From assembly GCA_964360995.1 (NCBI GenBank), contig CAYHYZ010000014.1, forward strand, positions 1 to 16,926: a stretch of 16,926 nucleotides of DNA, read 5' to 3'. Source of the stretch: CAYHBS01 sp964360995. Lineage in GTDB: Bacteria; Patescibacteriota; Minisyncoccia; Ryanbacterales; HO2-45-13. The translations under genes were made by a program, and so were the position numbers. A model generated the notes under the pieces. The model did no database searches and had not been told where the DNA came from. It saw only the letters and a list, made by a program, of their open reading frames with translations. Position 1 is the first letter of the stretch, and every line of letters starts with the position of its first letter. Of this stretch, positions 13,860 to 16,926 are shown one piece after another.

Positions 13860-13904
13860 AATTTTCAGTACCACCGGACAATGGTCTGATCCCATCACCT
13901 CTAT
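13851..13904 (-). pseudogene. Displaced remnant of an exonuclease III 3' end
   Basis: The minus strand encodes 'EVMGSDHCPVVLKISF' and a TAG stop. The intact xth gene 180 bases upstream ends 'DVMGSDHCPIVLKIQM'. The nucleotides also match closely (GTGATGGGATCAGACC versus GTGATGGGTTCAGACC). The fragment contains the family's SDH catalytic motif but nothing before it; an in-frame TAA lies in the adjacent palindrome. It is the tail of a second, diverged xth copy whose body is gone. Confidence 0.75.
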
Positions 13905-13933
13905 ACCCCTAATTCGCGCGAATTAGGGGTATA
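13902..13933. repeat. Perfect 32-bp palindrome
   Basis: The half-site TATACCCCTAATTCGC is followed directly by its exact reverse complement, with no spacer. It abuts the xth remnant. It lacks a T-run on either strand, so it is not an ordinary terminator. Confidence 0.85.
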
Positions 13934-14008
13934 AGGATATTGAATATGGGGTACGGAAAATCATAAAAATGTACGAAATAGCGAACACTATTATTTTCAC
14001 AATGTAAT

Positions 14009-14035
14009 ATAAATGCAAATCTCAATTGCATTTAT
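14009..14035. promoter_or_regulatory. Operator-like near-palindrome (TGCAAAT-CTC-AATTGCA) / 10-bp hairpin
   Basis: The arms ATAAATGCAA and TTGCATTTAT pair perfectly around 7 nt. The core TGCAAATCTCAATTGCA has the 7-3-7 symmetry of metal-regulator (Fur-family) operators. Promoter-like sequences overlap it on the minus strand (TTGCAT-17-AATAAT). No gene starts downstream, so it could also be a weak transcript end for xth. The remaining gap 14036-14084 shows nothing else. Confidence 0.35.
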
Positions 14036-14084
14036 TTGAGAGAGCTGTATGCGGCAGACTTTCTCATGACCTGATGCTCCGACC

Positions 14085-14861
14085 TCACATCTGTATCTTC
14101 AAAACAATCGGACAATGGTCTGAACCCATCACGTCGGGGAGATGGAAACAATCGACAACACGAGAGGATAGTGACTCATGCACAAAAAAATAGTCAATTC
14201 TCCAACCGACATTGCGATCGCGCGCGCGGGATTTCATGTCCCAGTATGTATATGCATCTCCCTCTTCGTGGAACATACGGAACGCGTCCACAAACCCCGC
14301 GTCCACCACGCGATCAATCCACGCGCGCTCAATCGGTAGAAATCCGGTCACTTTGGAGTTTTCCTTTGGTCTCGCAAGATCAATTTCTTTATGCGCGGTA
14401 TTTACGTCTCCACAAAATATCACTTTCTTTCCTTTTTGAGTAAGTGCAGTGATGTAATCAAGAAATTGATCGTAAAACGCGAGTTTATATTGCAGTCGCT
14501 CGTCCGACATCCCACCATTTGGAAAATATACATTTAAAAAAACAATGTCCCCGTACGCCACCTCAACCACACGCCCTTCCCGCGATAACATCAATTCACC
14601 AAAATCAGTGCGCGCGCTATCCGGCTTTTCTTTCGTGTATACCGCCACGCCACTATATCCTGGGCGCTCACCTCCGGACCAATGCACGTGGTACACAGGT
14701 GGATGCGAAAAAGATGTTTTACTATTATTTGGATCTTGCAGTTTTGTTTCCTGAAACGCAATAATGTCGTACGCGCCCGAAAAAATCCACGCAAGCTCTC
14801 CTTTCCGCTCCACCGCGCGAATGCCATTGAGGTTCCATGAGATGAGTGACCTCGTCTGCAT
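14085..14861 (-). CDS. xth: Exonuclease III / AP endonuclease
   Basis: 258 aa from ATG 14861. This Mg-dependent enzyme cleaves DNA at abasic sites and degrades 3' ends in base excision repair. Motifs in order: 'ISWNLNGIRA' (N10, N12), 'IIAFQETKLQ' (metal-binding E38), 'NVYFPNGG' (Tyr112), 'FCGDVNTAHKEIDLA' (D152, N154), 'GWRIDYFFV' (219-227) and 'GSDHCPI' (D248, H249). The length is typical of the ExoA/Xth type. The frame is open to 15041, but that extension lies inside the antiporter gene, and ATG 14861 stands one base after the antiporter stop. A partial second copy of its 3' end survives at 13851-13904. Confidence 0.94.
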   Translation of the reverse strand: MQTRSLISWNLNGIRAVERKGELAWIFSGAYDIIAFQETKLQDPNNSKTSFSHPPVYHVHWSGGERPGYSGVAVYTKEKPDSARTDFGELMLSREGRVVEVAYGDIVFLNVYFPNGGMSDERLQYKLAFYDQFLDYITALTQKGKKVIFCGDVNTAHKEIDLARPKENSKVTGFLPIERAWIDRVVDAGFVDAFRMFHEEGDAYTYWDMKSRARDRNVGWRIDYFFVHESLSSRVVDCFHLPDVMGSDHCPIVLKIQM

Positions 14862-14862
14862 A

Positions 14863-16662
14863 CTACACTTGCGGGACGTGATTGTTTGGAGGCGTTTGCT
14901 TCCCTGGGTGAATGAGTGACGCCCCCAGTCGAAGCGCTTGCGTCGCCGAGCCTCCGCGCGTAAGCAATGTAAGCTCACGTTCGCGCATGTGCTGTAAACG
15001 TTCGCGATCGAATACTCCGGACACCATATTTCCAAGCACATGCCCTGAGGTGAAGTGCGGCATCAGCACATAGGAAGCGCCACGTCGATACAGCGTGACT
15101 GCATCACGGTCATTCTCTGCACGAACAACAATGGCAATCGGACGCTCACCATGCGCGCCGCGTTCATGATTTACACGCGACAGTAATTCCAGTAGCGCAA
15201 GACTGTCTTCAAATGTCGGAACGGTGCAAATAACCAGTTCGGTGTGCGATAGATCTACATGTTCAAACAAATCATCGTCCGAGGCGTCTCCATATAAATA
15301 TGCGTATCCTTCGGACTTGAGCGCGTGAATTATTTCAGGATCTTGATCAATCACTAGCAGCTCATCTTTTTTAAGATGCATCGCAATACTTTGTCCTGTA
15401 CGAGTAAAACCAATCAGAATCACACGTTTCGGTTCAATTTCAGAAAAACCTTCCTCTGCGCGTGTGCTCGTGCGCTCAAACCACAGGAGTATGTGGCGAA
15501 GTTTTCGATAAATAACTTCGTTGTAATTAATTAAATAGGTGCTCGCGGTGATGGTGATAATGCCTACCCAGGTAATGAGCGAAAATTCGCGGTCACCAAT
15601 ATGCCCCAAGTCTCTCCCAAGATTTGCAAGTACCAAACTAAATTCAGAAATTTGTGCAATGCTCACAGCGGTAAGAAAGCTGGTACGACTGGTATATCCC
15701 ATTGCGCTCATCACCAACATCACAATGACTAAATTGCCGATCAGTACAAAAAGAGAAAATATGATGACCGGAAGCAATAGCCCTCCTGCGCTCGTAAACT
15801 GTAAATAGGAACCCAGAATGACAAAGAATATTAATATAAAGAAATCTCTCAGCGACCTCACGCGACTTGCGATTTGATAATGTTCAGATGCATTTGCAAG
15901 TGCGATACCTGCAAGAAATCCACCGATTTCAATGGAAAAGTCCATCCACTGCATCACCGCAGCCATCAAGAATAACCACGCAAGACTCATGAGAAATAAC
16001 AACTCTTGTGAACGCGCGAGTAAATCAAACAGCGGTGGGAATACGCGCTTACCCAGCAGCACCATTACCACAAAAATAACAATGCCTTTAAGTGTAGTGA
16101 GTATAATGGGCAACGTTGATATATCGGTACCTGTTTTAATTCCTGCCAGCGCAATTAATACAAGAATTGCAATAAAATCTTGCACGAGGAGCAGTCCAAT
16201 GCTGATTTTGCCATACAACGAATTAAGCTCCTTTTTTTCGGAAAGTAGTTTGACAACCACGATGGTGCTGGAGAATGTAAGCGCAATTCCAATGTATAGC
16301 GCAGACAGCGGAGCGAAACCAAGGAGAATGCCAAGGCCGTATCCAACGACCGTGGTAAAAAGTACCTGCAGTAGTCCCACTGCAAGGGCGACCGCACCAA
16401 CATACCGAAGCGCGGTGTAATTTACTTCAAGCCCCACAAGAAATAACAGAAACATAATCCCGAGATCAGCAAACACTTGGAACGTTTCGCGCTCATGAAG
16501 CCCTGCGGCACTGGTGGCAAACCCGTTTGCGGCAAGCACGGAGATGACAACGCCCGTGAAGAGATATGCGAGAATTGCCGGTTGACGGAAAAGCCTGGCT
16601 ATGATACTTAATACAGCGGCTAGTACGATAACGGTGGTGAGCTCAAGAAGACCGGCGGACAT
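14863..16662 (-). CDS. CPA2-family cation/proton antiporter with C-terminal RCK (TrkA-N) domain
   Basis: 599 aa integral membrane protein resembling KefB/KefC. Residues 1-380 contain about 12-13 hydrophobic segments of the Na+/H+ exchanger fold, including 'ILAYLFTGVVI' (30-40), 'FLLFLVGLEVN' (71-81), 'ALTFSSTIVVVKLLSEKKE' (127-145) and 'GLLLVQDFIAILVL' (156-169). The QD pair (161-162) is the ion-site motif of Kef-type members. After a linker, residues 411-550 form an RCK nucleotide-binding domain with 'VILIGFTRTGQSIA' (414-427) and the ribose-binding acid D439 in 'LLVIDQDPE'. In the family this domain gates K+ or Na+ efflux with NAD(H) or similar ligands. The short tail (552-599) is not recognisable. 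The start has a TACACT box at 6 nt and no Shine-Dalgarno. Xth follows after 1 nt and is probably co-transcribed. Confidence 0.92.
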   Translation of the reverse strand: MSAGLLELTTVIVLAAVLSIIARLFRQPAILAYLFTGVVISVLAANGFATSAAGLHERETFQVFADLGIMFLLFLVGLEVNYTALRYVGAVALAVGLLQVLFTTVVGYGLGILLGFAPLSALYIGIALTFSSTIVVVKLLSEKKELNSLYGKISIGLLLVQDFIAILVLIALAGIKTGTDISTLPIILTTLKGIVIFVVMVLLGKRVFPPLFDLLARSQELLFLMSLAWLFLMAAVMQWMDFSIEIGGFLAGIALANASEHYQIASRVRSLRDFFILIFFVILGSYLQFTSAGGLLLPVIIFSLFVLIGNLVIVMLVMSAMGYTSRTSFLTAVSIAQISEFSLVLANLGRDLGHIGDREFSLITWVGIITITASTYLINYNEVIYRKLRHILLWFERTSTRAEEGFSEIEPKRVILIGFTRTGQSIAMHLKKDELLVIDQDPEIIHALKSEGYAYLYGDASDDDLFEHVDLSHTELVICTVPTFEDSLALLELLSRVNHERGAHGERPIAIVVRAENDRDAVTLYRRGASYVLMPHFTSGHVLGNMVSGVFDRERLQHMRERELTLLTRGGSATQALRLGASLIHPGKQTPPNNHVPQV

Positions 16663-16668
16663 ACCTGT

Positions 16669-16674
16669 AGTGTA
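16669..16674 (-). promoter_or_regulatory. Candidate leaderless extended -10 (TGATACACT) for the antiporter-xth operon
   Basis: TACACT on the minus strand, then ACAGGT, then ATG 16662. A TGn extension precedes the box, which can compensate for a weak -35. AGG lies too close to the ATG to be a useful Shine-Dalgarno. Confidence 0.55.
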
Positions 16675-16737
16675 TCATAATCGAAATTCTCTTTACACCA
16701 TAAGGATTTTCGGCTACTGGATATCTCACCCGTTCTC

Positions 16738-16766
16738 TTGACTTTTGTTCCGTTTTATTGTATAGT
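16738..16766 (+). promoter_or_regulatory. Sigma70-type promoter, plus strand
   Basis: TTGACT (16738-16743), a 17-nt spacer, then TATAGT (16761-16766). This is the best promoter in the window. It points rightward, divergent from the antiporter gene. It would give a leader of about 80 nt before ATG 16854, or about 45 nt before ATG 16818. Confidence 0.7.
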
Positions 16767-16853
16767 TGTACCACGCTGGCTCAAGAGGGAAATGATCAAT
16801 GGCTGGGCAAGGTCGCCATGTTCCCCCACAGTGATTACTCATTGACACATCAT

Positions 16854-16926
16854 ATGCAGGCATTAGTGACTGGACTCATGACGTTCGCGATGGCGTTCGC
16901 AGGAACATCACCGCACGCTTCGGAAG
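16854..16926 (+). CDS. Start of a possible secreted protein (partial, runs off the right edge)
   Basis: The plus-strand frame from ATG 16854 is open to the window end: 'MQALVTGLMTFAMAFAGTSPHASE'. It has a hydrophobic core and small residues typical of a signal peptide but no N-terminal basic residue. The frame is also open upstream, with a second ATG at 16818 (MFPHSDYSLTHHMQAL...). No Shine-Dalgarno is visible at either. The strong promoter at 16738-16766 makes a transcript certain enough to expect some gene here. Too little is present to name it. Confidence 0.45.
   Translation, partial: MQALVTGLMTFAMAFAGTSPHASE

Noticed and set aside
14862..15041. 60-residue N-terminal extension of exonuclease III
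   Set aside because: It lies within the antiporter coding sequence, and family members start directly before the ISWNLNG motif.
16767..16853. Riboswitch or tRNA in the leader of the plus-strand gene
   Set aside because: I could not match the sequence to any riboswitch core known to me and see no cloverleaf.

Overview
The window is most likely a chromosomal fragment of a Candidate Phyla Radiation bacterium (Patescibacteria, Parcubacteria-like). The reasons are the gene content: a large secreted protein with 'AWSDNVGWISF' motifs and Ig-like repeats, a dockerin-repeat protein, a small PD-(D/E)XK nuclease of a kind common in that group, a putative glycoside hydrolase of the DUF4015 type, and a bacterial SET-domain protein. 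Genes are tightly packed with 4-nt ATGA overlaps, and Shine-Dalgarno sequences are sparse. TGA acts as a normal stop, which argues against the CPR lineages that recode it. This placement is inference; there is no rRNA or marker gene in the window.

Layout, read on the minus strand from right to left (all but one gene are on minus). A CPA2 cation/proton antiporter with an RCK domain (16662-14863) is followed one base later by exonuclease III, xth (14861-14085). A 374-base gap (13711-14084) holds a palindromic operator-like site, a perfect 32-bp palindrome, a second decayed copy of the xth 3' end and an AGCT-type repeat element. Next come an alpha/beta hydrolase and a YggU/DUF167 protein, overlapping by 4 nt. 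A SET-domain protein, glutamate racemase (murI) and a FemAB/DUF2156-like acyltransferase overlap one after another. Two paralogous small genes follow (10052-9603 and 9502-8801), each with its own promoter, strong Shine-Dalgarno and near-identical terminator; the longer one ends in a DnaA-domain-IV-like helix-turn-helix. Then a DedA/TVP38-family membrane protein sits 4 nt from a PD-(D/E)XK nuclease, whose stop codon lies inside the second AGCT element. An operon follows of a small SPW-like membrane protein, an FAD/NAD oxidoreductase and the DUF4015 protein. The last run is a small membrane-anchored protein, a dockerin-repeat secreted protein and a very large Ig-repeat surface protein that runs off the left edge. 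On the plus strand, at the right edge, a good promoter leads into the start of a possible secreted protein.

The most notable pattern is regulatory. Five genes that open a transcription unit (4421, 7232, 8728, 12576, 16662) have the hexamer TACACT (once AACACT) exactly 6 nt upstream of ATG and no clear Shine-Dalgarno. One of them also has a TTGACT -35 box at 17-nt spacing. This is the geometry expected for leaderless mRNAs. The two DnaA-like paralogs contrast with this: they have TATACT promoters followed by short leaders with strong AGGAG motifs. Other points of interest are the paralog pair itself, the AGCT element that supplies the last codons and stop of the genes it abuts, and the displaced xth tail.
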